Below, in pieces: positions 44,694 to 52,310 of a stretch of DNA of 64,000 nucleotides. A model generated the notes under the pieces. That model had not been told where the DNA came from. It saw only the letters and a list, made by a program, of their open reading frames with translations, and did not search any database. The stretch spans positions 1 to 64,000 of the forward strand of contig JAPPMO010000017.1 in the NCBI GenBank assembly GCA_028873975.1, read 5' to 3'. The stretch is from Chloroflexota bacterium (lineage in GTDB: Bacteria; Chloroflexota; Anaerolineae; Aggregatilineales; Phototrophicaceae). Position 1 is the first letter of the stretch. Each line of letters opens with the position of its first letter. Position numbers and translations under genes: made by a program.

Positions 44694-45287
44694 ATGGTGA
44701 TTGAGCGCGTCCGCCAGATGAGCGTCGAAGAATTCCTTGACTTTGCAGAAAACAGCGAGGATCGGTATGAATACATTGATGGCGAGCCACGTCAAATGAC
44801 CGGAGGCAAGCTGAATCATTTTCGGATCATTCACCGGATTCAAGTCCTTCTTGAAAGTGGGCTGGCGGATAGCGAGTGCGAGGTAATTGCCTCTGGCATG
44901 TTCGTGAGAAGCGGATACGCGCGTCTATTAGCGCCGGATGTAAGCGTCGTCCGCGGCGAGCCGGAGACCGAGGCGAATACCCGTATTCTGCTCAATCCGA
45001 TTCTGGTTGTGGAAGTCACATCTCCATCGTCAATCGAACATGGCCGAATCTCGAAGCGCGATTATTATCGCGACGTCGCTTCGATAGAGGCTTATCTCAT
45101 CGTCGATCAGCACCGCGTGCTTGTCGAGTTGTATACGCGCAGTGAGACCGGCTGGCACATACAGTGCTTCTCCGACCTGGGCGACGAAGTCCCGCTGGCG
45201 GCGCTGGATTGCAGCCTGCCATTGCGGGACATTTACCAGCGAATCAGCTTTGACGAGGAACTGCCCGCGTCCGCTGAAGATGCTTGA
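44694..45287 (+). CDS. Uma2-family putative endonuclease (1)
   Basis: A 197-residue protein of the Uma2 group (PD-(D/E)XK fold, DUF820). VIERVRQMSVEEFLDFAENS at the N-terminus, YEYIDGEPRQMTGG, the acidic strand LLAPDVSVVRGEPE, then ILVVEVTSPSSIEHGRISKRDYYRD with the Glu and Lys of the core, and VDQHRVLVELY. Uma2 proteins are plentiful in Cyanobacteria and Chloroflexota and their role is unsettled. GAGGAC before ATG 44694 and the promoter position support this start. It is the same subtype as 53816-54376. Confidence 0.88.
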   Translation: MVIERVRQMSVEEFLDFAENSEDRYEYIDGEPRQMTGGKLNHFRIIHRIQVLLESGLADSECEVIASGMFVRSGYARLLAPDVSVVRGEPETEANTRILLNPILVVEVTSPSSIEHGRISKRDYYRDVASIEAYLIVDQHRVLVELYTRSETGWHIQCFSDLGDEVPLAALDCSLPLRDIYQRISFDEELPASAEDA

Positions 45288-45290
45288 TCG

Positions 45291-45322
45291 AAAGAGGACG
45301 ATCCAACAGGATCGCCCTCTTT
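45291..45322. terminator. Bidirectional terminator hairpin
   Basis: AAAGAGGACGATCC (45291-45304) and GGATCGCCCTCTTT (45309-45322) form a 14-bp stem with a single mismatch and the loop AACA. It begins 4 bp after the Uma2 stop and lies between converging genes. The short A and T runs at the ends suit both directions. Confidence 0.8.
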
Positions 45323-45423
45323 GTCACTTATTTAATCAACCGCGATCTGCGGTAGCGCAAATTCGCCGGTTACGCGCCGATCGGATGTGTTTTGCCGCCG
45401 ATGACAGGCGGGTAGCAAAGAGG
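45323..45423. repeat. 17-bp box family, copy B
   Basis: TCGCCGGTTACGCGCCG at 45363-45379 is identical to 57245-57261, and preceded by the box TTTAATCAACCGCG also seen near 34924. No coding potential. Confidence 0.6.
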
Positions 45424-48147
45424 CTACTCAGCTTCCAGCAGCGTCACCTCGCCCAGCGTCTCCAATTGCTCCTGGATTACGCTGGCATCGCCGACCACAA
45501 CGATGATGAAGTCCTCGGGATGGATATAGCTGTTCGCGATATCCAGCACGTCATCCTTGGAAACATCTTTGATATAACCCAGCCACTTGTTGAGCCGGTC
45601 GAGTTCGACGCCGCGGATCTTGTAGGAGGCCACCGTTTCGACGAAGTCTTGATAAGTCTCGAGGCCGAAGACGAACTCCCCTACGATACCGTCGCGGGCG
45701 TCGTTGATCTCTTCGTCCGTCAGCGGCTCGGTCTGGATTCGCTCGATTTCCTTGAAGACTTCCTCGAGCGCGGGCGCGATCACATCGTTGCGGACCGCCG
45801 CCGAGACGACAAATCTCCCGGTATCGGCCGGGTAGCTGAAACCGGACCCAATGCTATAGGTGTAGCCCTTTTCCTCGCGGATGTTCTGCACCAGGCGGGA
45901 AGAAAAGGTGCCGCCCAGGACGTGGTTCATCACGCGCGCCGGGAAGTAATCGAGGCTGGCGCCTTGAATGCCGATATTGCCCAGCAGGAAATTGGCTTGT
46001 GTGCTGCCCGGGCGATCAACCAGCAGAATCCGCTGCCCGCTGCGCTCCGGCAGCGGCGGGTAAGTCACCGCCTCGGCGCTGCCTTCCCAGTTGGCGAAGT
46101 GCTGCTCCGCATAAGCCAGCCCTTCTTCGGTTGTGATGGCGCCGGCGATGATCAGCACGGCGTTATCCGGCTGGCGGCGCGATTCGTAGAAAGCGACCAG
46201 GTCGTCGCGCGTGATGGATTCCAGCGATTCGAAGGTCACCGCATTGCCATAGGGATGCCCCTCATAGAGCAGCCGGCCGAAGGTGCGCCCCGCGACATAG
46301 CCGGGTTCGGCCAGGCTGGCTTCCAGCGAGCTGACGCGCTGCGCCCGTTCGCGTTCAATTTCGTTTTCGGGGAAGTTGGCGTTGAGGGTCATGTCAGCAA
46401 GCAAGTCGAAGGCGAGATCCGCGTCTTCGATCAAAGCAAACACGCCGAGCGACATGCTGTCGCTGCCGGCTGAACTGCCGACGGCGCCGCCCACCTGCTC
46501 AATGGCGCCGGCGATGTCTTGGGCGCTTCGCGCCGCGGTGCCGCGCGTAATCAGGCTGCCAGTCATGCTTGCCAAGCCCGGCAAGTCCTGCGGCGCGGCG
46601 GTCGAGCCGCCTGCGAAGTAGACATCAAGCGAAATGATAGGCATGTTGGGTTGCTCGATGACGACCACTTCCAGGCCGTTGTCCAAGACATTCTCGCTGA
46701 TGGTCGGGAAGCTGAATTCGTTTGAATCCAGGGGCGGCGGCGGTTCGCTCTGTTCGATGACGTAGCGATAATTCGGCGCCTGCTCGATCGCGTCTTCGGC
46801 GGCGTAAGGCACAACCTTTGGCGCCGGTTCCGCCTCGGAAAGCACCACATTGAAGACATGACGATCGCTATCTTCCAGATACTCGATGGCTACTCGCTGG
46901 ACGTCCTCGCTGGCGACCGCTTCATAGCGATTGATGCCGGTGAATACCGCTTGCGGATCGCCGAAATAGTAATTCGCGCTTTGAATGCTGCTCGCCAAGC
47001 CCAATGCGGTCTCCAAGCCGAGTATGCCCCTGCTGCGTATGCCGGCGATCACTTTGTCAAGTTCTTCCTGCGGGACGCCTTCTTCGATGATCGTCCGCAG
47101 CTCTTCGTAGGCAGCCGCCTCCAGCTCCTCCAACTCCACGCCGAGGTTGGCCAGCAGGATGAAGGCGAATAGCCCCGGTCCCCGGTTGTCGATGATCCAG
47201 GCATCCGCTTGCAGCGCTTTGCCGGTATCGACCAGACGCTTCGCCAGGCGGCTGGAATCGCCAACGCTGAGCACGCGGGAGAGCAGATCCAGCGCCGGGA
47301 AGTCTTCGTGCGCCAGGGGGGGGATCTCGTATGCGACCAGCAGGGCCGGGATATTGATCAAGGGATCCTCAATGATGATGTACTCAGCCTCTTCCTGGTC
47401 CGCCAGCACAAACTCGGGCAACGCGGGCGGCTCGCCGCCGCGCGGGATGGGGGCGAAATACTCGTCAATGAGACTCTGCGTCTTGTCAAAGTCGATGTCG
47501 CCGGCAACAACCAAGGTGGCGTTGTTGGGAACGTAATAGCTGCGGTGGAAGGCGAGCACATCTTCCAGAGTCGCTTTATTGACGTCTTCAATGCTGCCGG
47601 CAATGGGTCGCTGATAGGGCTCATAGGAATAGGGCGTCGTGAGGAGGGCTCGCACCGCTGTGCCGTAAGGGCTGTTGTCGTAGCGCAGCTGTATTTCTTC
47701 AATGACAATGGCGCGCTGATTATCGAGGCTTTCCTGGGTGACATTCAAACCGCCCATGCGATCCGCCTCGACCCAAAGCGCCAGCGGCAGTTGATGCGAG
47801 GGCACCGTGTTGTAATAGCCGGTGACATCGGTGGCCGCAAAGGCGTTGGAAGAGCCGCCAACGCGCTCCAACAGGTGGTCCATCCTGCCGCTGGGCAAAT
47901 GCGGCGAGCCCTCGAACATCAGATGTTCAAACAGATGGGAAAATCCGCTTTTGCCTGCGGGATCATTCGCGCCGCCAACCCGATACCAGATGTACGAGGC
48001 TGCGGTCGGCGCCGTGGTATCACGAGCCAGGATGACTTCCAAGCCGTTATCCAGCGTGTATTGCCGCAAATCCAGTTCTTGGTCCGCCGCCAGGCTGGCG
48101 CCGCCAATTGCCAACAGGCACAACATGAGAAAAACAAGGCGTTTCAT
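45424..48147 (-). CDS. Secreted M16-family zinc protease (two fused units)
   Basis: A 907-residue pitrilysin-like protease. A Sec signal peptide (MKRLVFLMLCLLAIGGASLA, cleaved before ADQ) directs it out of the cytoplasm. The first unit has the inverted zinc motif HLFEH at 71-75 with the distal Glu in VIEEIQLRYDNSPYG. The second (from about residue 500) starts DNGLEVVVIEQPNMPIISLD but has no HxxEH, as expected for the inactive partner half. Both ends carry the typical ADFIIVVVGDA-like strand (here HPEDFIIVVVGDASVI). The ATG at 48147 is used with AAGGAG upstream; an ATG at 48174 would extend it by 9 residues. Confidence 0.92.
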   Translation of the reverse strand: MKRLVFLMLCLLAIGGASLAADQELDLRQYTLDNGLEVILARDTTAPTAASYIWYRVGGANDPAGKSGFSHLFEHLMFEGSPHLPSGRMDHLLERVGGSSNAFAATDVTGYYNTVPSHQLPLALWVEADRMGGLNVTQESLDNQRAIVIEEIQLRYDNSPYGTAVRALLTTPYSYEPYQRPIAGSIEDVNKATLEDVLAFHRSYYVPNNATLVVAGDIDFDKTQSLIDEYFAPIPRGGEPPALPEFVLADQEEAEYIIIEDPLINIPALLVAYEIPPLAHEDFPALDLLSRVLSVGDSSRLAKRLVDTGKALQADAWIIDNRGPGLFAFILLANLGVELEELEAAAYEELRTIIEEGVPQEELDKVIAGIRSRGILGLETALGLASSIQSANYYFGDPQAVFTGINRYEAVASEDVQRVAIEYLEDSDRHVFNVVLSEAEPAPKVVPYAAEDAIEQAPNYRYVIEQSEPPPPLDSNEFSFPTISENVLDNGLEVVVIEQPNMPIISLDVYFAGGSTAAPQDLPGLASMTGSLITRGTAARSAQDIAGAIEQVGGAVGSSAGSDSMSLGVFALIEDADLAFDLLADMTLNANFPENEIERERAQRVSSLEASLAEPGYVAGRTFGRLLYEGHPYGNAVTFESLESITRDDLVAFYESRRQPDNAVLIIAGAITTEEGLAYAEQHFANWEGSAEAVTYPPLPERSGQRILLVDRPGSTQANFLLGNIGIQGASLDYFPARVMNHVLGGTFSSRLVQNIREEKGYTYSIGSGFSYPADTGRFVVSAAVRNDVIAPALEEVFKEIERIQTEPLTDEEINDARDGIVGEFVFGLETYQDFVETVASYKIRGVELDRLNKWLGYIKDVSKDDVLDIANSYIHPEDFIIVVVGDASVIQEQLETLGEVTLLEAE

Positions 48148-48243
48148 GAGATGCTTCGTCTCCTTCCGGTTCATTACGATTATCTTAGCATGCAAGTTAA
48201 TCCTTGCGCGGAGATTTCTATGCGGTTAAGGCAAGTCTTATAC

Positions 48244-49446
48244 CTAGGCGGGTATCGTCAGCGATTCCAGGTCCCGCGGGTAGTAGGTCAGCATCTCGGC
48301 GCCGCTGTCCGTGACCAAGACGGTATCGGAATGCCGGAAACCGCCCAACTCCGGAATATATAATCCCGGCTCCACGGTGAAGACCATGCCGGCTTTGATT
48401 TTGGTATGATCGCCGTGATCGAGGAAGGGTCCTTCGTGATAGCGCAAGCCGATGGTATGCCCGCTGTGATGTTTCCAGTAGGGCATGAGTCCATGCTTGT
48501 CGAAATAGGCTCGCACTTCCAGGTCGACCGCGCTGCAGGGCAGCCCCGGCGCCAGCGCTTCCATGGCGATCGTCTGCAAATTGACCATGTGGTCAAACAT
48601 GCGCTTTTGCTCGTCCGAGGGCGCGCCCAGGATCATGGTGCGCTCCAGTTCGCTGACATAACCCCAGATGGCCGCGCTGGCGCCGGTCACCAGCACATCG
48701 CCCTCCTGGAAGCTGATATTGCTGGTCAAAGCATGCGGGATGGCGGCGTTGCGGCCGATCTGGCCGCGATATCCGGCGATGGCGCCTTCGTAGTATGCGC
48801 TGTTGCCGCGCCAAATCGGCCCGATGCTGTCCAGCATCATGAGCGTGGCTTCGCCGCTGGCGCGCTGTGACACTTCGACCTCGCCAATGCCGACTTCCGT
48901 GTACTTTTGCAACAGTTTATGCGCCAGATTGCCCCATTTGCAGCTTTCCTTCAGCAGGGCGATCTCCGCCTCCGACTTGACCATCATCTGGTCTTCGATA
49001 GGCGCGCGGCAGTTGATTACCTCCCCGCCGGCAAGCTGAGAAAGCGGCTCGCCGCGATAACCGAAGATCCAGGGATAGCCGTCGCTGTCAGCGCCGAGCG
49101 CGCCCTCAATCCCCATGTCTTTGACCAGATCGGCCAGGACATGCATCGGGTGTTTGAGATCGGGATATTCGGGGTAGTGCGCGACGCGGTCGATGACGGA
49201 CATGGAAGCCGCGTGTTCCAGTTCCAGGCGCGGCACGAGCAGCGCTCGCTGGCCCGAGCGGTTCATGACATAAGCCATGGGACGCTCGGTGGGGATGAAG
49301 GCGAAGCCGGTGTAATACTTGATGTAGTCGGCGTCGAAGAGGACCAAGCCGCTGAGGCCGAGCTCGTCAATAATCTCTTGCAAGCGCTCGTTGCGCTGTC
49401 CGTATTCCGCGTCGCTGATTTTGAGTTGAGTGCTGGTAAGGGGCAT
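48244..49446 (-). CDS. M24 family protein (creatinase/Xaa-Pro peptidase fold, altered metal site)
   Basis: A 400-residue pita-bread fold protein. It has an N-terminal creatinase_N domain (LGLSGLVLFDADYIKYYTGF) and a C-terminal peptidase domain (about 170-400). The usual five metal ligands D-D-H-E-E are not intact: the first Asp pair region reads VTGASAAIWGYVSELERTM and the last Glu region GGFRHSDTV. The His of HHSGHTIGLRYHEGP and the Glu of VFTVEPGLY remain. That pattern resembles metal-free creatinase-like hydrolases (creatinase, ectoine hydrolase relatives) more than proline peptidases. ATG 49446 with GGAGG before it is the start. Confidence 0.88.
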   Translation of the reverse strand: MPLTSTQLKISDAEYGQRNERLQEIIDELGLSGLVLFDADYIKYYTGFAFIPTERPMAYVMNRSGQRALLVPRLELEHAASMSVIDRVAHYPEYPDLKHPMHVLADLVKDMGIEGALGADSDGYPWIFGYRGEPLSQLAGGEVINCRAPIEDQMMVKSEAEIALLKESCKWGNLAHKLLQKYTEVGIGEVEVSQRASGEATLMMLDSIGPIWRGNSAYYEGAIAGYRGQIGRNAAIPHALTSNISFQEGDVLVTGASAAIWGYVSELERTMILGAPSDEQKRMFDHMVNLQTIAMEALAPGLPCSAVDLEVRAYFDKHGLMPYWKHHSGHTIGLRYHEGPFLDHGDHTKIKAGMVFTVEPGLYIPELGGFRHSDTVLVTDSGAEMLTYYPRDLESLTIPA

Positions 49447-49544
49447 GGCTTGCCTCCACTGATTCCGCTGCAGGATGCGCGGCATTATAGCCCAGGCGGA
49501 CGCGGTGCAAGAAGGGGTGAATGGCGCTGCTTAGGGGGGTGGAT

Positions 49545-50135
49545 TTATGAGGCGAACAGCTTGGTCAGCTCAAGCTCAAAGCCGGGCAGAACACCCTCGC
49601 CGGAGAGGCTGCCTTCGACGTCGATGACTTCGCTTTGGATCTCGCCATTTGCATCAAGCCGGCAGACTTCGACGCTCTCTGAATCGGGGATGACGATCCA
49701 GACCAGTTGACTGCCGTTTTTGAGATATTTGGGCAGTTTGCGATGAGTCCAGTCAAGTGGATTGCAGAACGATGCGATTTCAACGGCTATATCAGGCATC
49801 CTCGCGGCGTACTTCTTGGCTAAAGGGTATTGTACGCGCTCCTTTCGTGTGAAAGCGGCGCTCGGCCCGAACAGCGTCCATCGATCATTGGGCGGGTGAT
49901 AACCGCAACGCGCCGTGACCAAGCCTAGGGATAAACGCTCGTTTGCGTCGAACAAATGAAATCCCATTTGGGCAGCCAAAACTCCGTGCTGGAAACCAGC
50001 GAGTGGGAATTCGAAGAGTTGACCATCGAGCAGTTCGAATCGCTTGTCATCATTTTCCGGCCGGTGCACGATTTCCCAAACATCATCGATGTCATATTTT
50101 CCTTGCCAGATTTTCATGGTCATGCTGTGCGACAT
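49545..50135 (-). CDS. Uma2-family protein (2), core residues degenerate
   Basis: A 196-residue relative of 51606-52175. The alignment is clear over DVWEIVHRPENDDKRFELLDG, QLVWIVIP and the shared C-terminus GVLPGFELEL. The acidic residue of the first core strand is lost: where the paralogue reads LSPDVAF this one reads FGPSAAF, and the SPSN motif after MPDIAVE is SFCN. It is therefore probably catalytically dead or changed. Start ATG 50135 with AAAGG upstream. It follows the methyltransferase-HNH gene with a 29-bp gap. Confidence 0.82.
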   Translation of the reverse strand: MSHSMTMKIWQGKYDIDDVWEIVHRPENDDKRFELLDGQLFEFPLAGFQHGVLAAQMGFHLFDANERLSLGLVTARCGYHPPNDRWTLFGPSAAFTRKERVQYPLAKKYAARMPDIAVEIASFCNPLDWTHRKLPKYLKNGSQLVWIVIPDSESVEVCRLDANGEIQSEVIDVEGSLSGEGVLPGFELELTKLFAS

Positions 50136-50164
50136 AATTCTTTGCCTTTCATCCTCGAGCGCGC

Positions 50165-51529
50165 CTAGCCGGCTTGAGCCGCCCGCCACTCAGCCATCGT
50201 CTTGCCGCCCTTGCTCTTGTTGCAATGCGTACAGAGCAGCTGCAAGTTCTCGTAGTGGTCGCTGCCGCCTTGGACGCGCGGCAGGATATGGTCGACTTCC
50301 ATGACCTTGAAGGGAAAATGCGTGTCGCAGCCGGCGCAGACACCTTCCTGCTCACCATAGAGGCGGTGGCGGTGCGTGCGATAATTGGGCAGCTTGCCCA
50401 TGTCACTGCGCAGCGGCGGATCATCGCGGACGATGACGCCGCCCCAAAGCGCGCCGCGGTCGTCGCGGATGCGCTGGTCGACCAGCTTGACCGCTAGTGG
50501 CGACAGGTCGATGCCGGCCCAGTCGCGGTTCAAGCGGTCGGCTGCGACCAGCGTCGTCGCGCAGCCGCAGAAGGGGTCGAAGACGATATCGCCTTCGTTG
50601 CTGGAGATTTCGACGATGCGTTCCAGCAGGGCAAGCGGCTTTTGCGTGGGGTAGCCAGTGCGTTCCCGGGCTTGTGATTGAATGGGCTTTAAGTCCGACC
50701 AAACAGAACCAAGCGGCGCCCCCTTCTGTTCGTCCAGGTAGCGTTTCTGGCGGGGAACAGCGCCTGGCTTCGCTTGGACAACGATGCCTTCTTCGTAGGC
50801 TTTCTGCATCCTCTCTTTTTCCCAACGCCAGACCCGTTCAACGCCAAGAAACTCATAAGTCAGATTGGGTCTGTTTCGATTTGGATTTACAAGGTCGCCT
50901 AATGTATAGCGCCGTCCTGTTTCTTCTTCGACATGTTTATAGAACTTGTCCACATAATCTGGATCATACGGAGCATATTGCCGATTCCATGTCCACTTTT
51001 CAGATTTTGAGTAGCGAAACAGGATGTCGTGGTTGTTGGGCAAGTTCTTGCTCGTGAGCCCTTTTGCGTTTGTCCGCTTCCAAACAATCGTATTGCGATA
51101 GTTGCGCGCCCCAAATACCGCATCCATCAGCAGCTTGAGATAATGGCTGGCAGTGTCGTCGCAATGCAGATAGATGCTGCCCGTCGGCTTCAAGATGCGC
51201 CGCATTTCTATTAGACGCACCGCCATCATGATGAGATAGCTCATCATGCTCTTGCCGTGGGTCTGGCGCGCGGCGTCAATCACGGCGTATGCGGCGGGAC
51301 TGCGCTCCGCCAGTTCGCCATGTTCGTAGACGTCGATGTCGGAGAGCGTCCAGGTGTCTTTGAAGGCGGCGCCGGCCGCTTGGCTGCCGATGGGCGCGGC
51401 GTAGTCCTCGTTGGAGTTGAAGGGCGGGTCGAGGTAGATGAGGTCGACGCAGCCGCTGTTGAGGCCGCGCATGACGGGCAGGTTGTCGCCGGTCCAGACT
51501 GTGCCGCTGGCAAAATTGGCTTGGCTCAT
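50165..51529 (-). CDS. DNA methyltransferase (beta-class, N4/N6) fused to an HNH endonuclease domain
   Basis: 454 residues. The N-terminal methyltransferase has motif IV DPPF at 34-37 (LIYLDPPFNSNEDY), IVWKRTNAKG, the TGYPTQKPLALLERIV motif X/III region, and motif I DPFCGCATTL at about 318-327, in beta-class order. The C-terminal 390-445 is a zinc-supported HNH module: CAGC (398-401), the EVDH at 411-414, HYENLQLLC with the Asn (428), and CTHC (433-436). The combination suggests one polypeptide that methylates and cuts DNA, or a methylation-guided nuclease. The ATG at 51529 is used; an open extension to 51715 consists of copied hydantoinase 3'-end sequence and is not coding. Confidence 0.85.
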   Translation of the reverse strand: MSQANFASGTVWTGDNLPVMRGLNSGCVDLIYLDPPFNSNEDYAAPIGSQAAGAAFKDTWTLSDIDVYEHGELAERSPAAYAVIDAARQTHGKSMMSYLIMMAVRLIEMRRILKPTGSIYLHCDDTASHYLKLLMDAVFGARNYRNTIVWKRTNAKGLTSKNLPNNHDILFRYSKSEKWTWNRQYAPYDPDYVDKFYKHVEEETGRRYTLGDLVNPNRNRPNLTYEFLGVERVWRWEKERMQKAYEEGIVVQAKPGAVPRQKRYLDEQKGAPLGSVWSDLKPIQSQARERTGYPTQKPLALLERIVEISSNEGDIVFDPFCGCATTLVAADRLNRDWAGIDLSPLAVKLVDQRIRDDRGALWGGVIVRDDPPLRSDMGKLPNYRTHRHRLYGEQEGVCAGCDTHFPFKVMEVDHILPRVQGGSDHYENLQLLCTHCNKSKGGKTMAEWRAAQAG

Positions 51530-51535
51530 GTCATT

Positions 51536-51573
51536 TACAGCACCGGCGCGCCAGCCTCCCGCTTGATGAACTG
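51536..51573. repeat. 38-bp direct repeat, copy 1
   Basis: Identical over 38 bp to 52312-52349, where the sequence encodes the end of the hydantoinase gene. Here, it lies in the leader of the methyltransferase-HNH gene, on the far side of Uma2 gene 51606-52175. It marks a past duplication or insertion event. Confidence 0.85.
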
Positions 51574-51605
51574 ACCCGCGCTTTTGCTTGCGCGCTTGCT
51601 TCGTA

Positions 51606-52175
51606 TCATGAAAATAGCACGGACAGCTCGAGCTCAAAGCCGGGCAGGACTTCTTCACCAGAGAGACTGCCGTCCGCGCCAATGAATTCGCTTTGGACAT
51701 TGCCATCGCCATCAAGCCGGCAGACTTCCGCGGACTTCTTTTTCGGAATTACAATCCACACCAGCTGGGTGCCGTGATTCAGATAGATGGCCGCTTTGCG
51801 TCTCAATTCCGCCAGTGTGTTGCTAGGCGACTGCACTTCAACAGCAATGTCGGGCATAAGGGGCGCCCATTTCTTGAATTCGCGTTCCGGGGCGCGTTTG
51901 ATGCTTGTGAAAGCTACATCAGGGGAGAGCACGATGCTACGGTCGTCGGCCGGGTAAAATCCTGCGTCCACTGTAGGATGGCCTAAACTTCGCTTTGGGT
52001 CATAGAGTCGGAAATAATGATAAATCTCACCAGCTAGCGTTCCATGCTCCCAACCCGGTGGCGCCATTTCAATGATTTCCCCATTGATCAACTCAAAGTG
52101 TTTATCGACGTTTTCTGGCTGGTTGACGAAGCGCCAAAACTCGTCCACATCGAAAACGCGCTCTTTAACTTCCAT
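51606..52175 (-). CDS. Uma2-family putative endonuclease (3)
   Basis: A 189-residue Uma2 protein with an intact-looking core: LSPDVAFTSIKRAPE, MPDIAVEVQSPSNTLAELRR and the following Lys/Ala helix. The N-terminal VFDVDEFWRFVNQPENVDKH and C-terminal EEVLPGFELELSVLF match its degenerate paralogue at 49545. It has GGAGG before the ATG and sits between copies of a 38-bp direct repeat. Probably a nuclease-fold protein; biological target unknown. Confidence 0.88.
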   Translation of the reverse strand: MEVKERVFDVDEFWRFVNQPENVDKHFELINGEIIEMAPPGWEHGTLAGEIYHYFRLYDPKRSLGHPTVDAGFYPADDRSIVLSPDVAFTSIKRAPEREFKKWAPLMPDIAVEVQSPSNTLAELRRKAAIYLNHGTQLVWIVIPKKKSAEVCRLDGDGNVQSEFIGADGSLSGEEVLPGFELELSVLFS

Positions 52176-52310
52176 TGCTGCCTCCAGCGCTCAAGGGAAG
52201 ATCATGATTATCATAGCATGTGGCTAGGCGCGTTTCAAAAGTTCGTGGAGCATGACAAGCAAGGGGCAGCACAGTTGTCCCCTTGCTTATTCGTTCTCGA
52301 CCGACGCGCG

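Noticed and set aside
51530..51715. Upstream extension of the methyltransferase-HNH reading frame
   Set aside because: It translates the copied hydantoinase 3' end in another frame and part of a Uma2 gene; the ATG at 51529 begins the real family homology.
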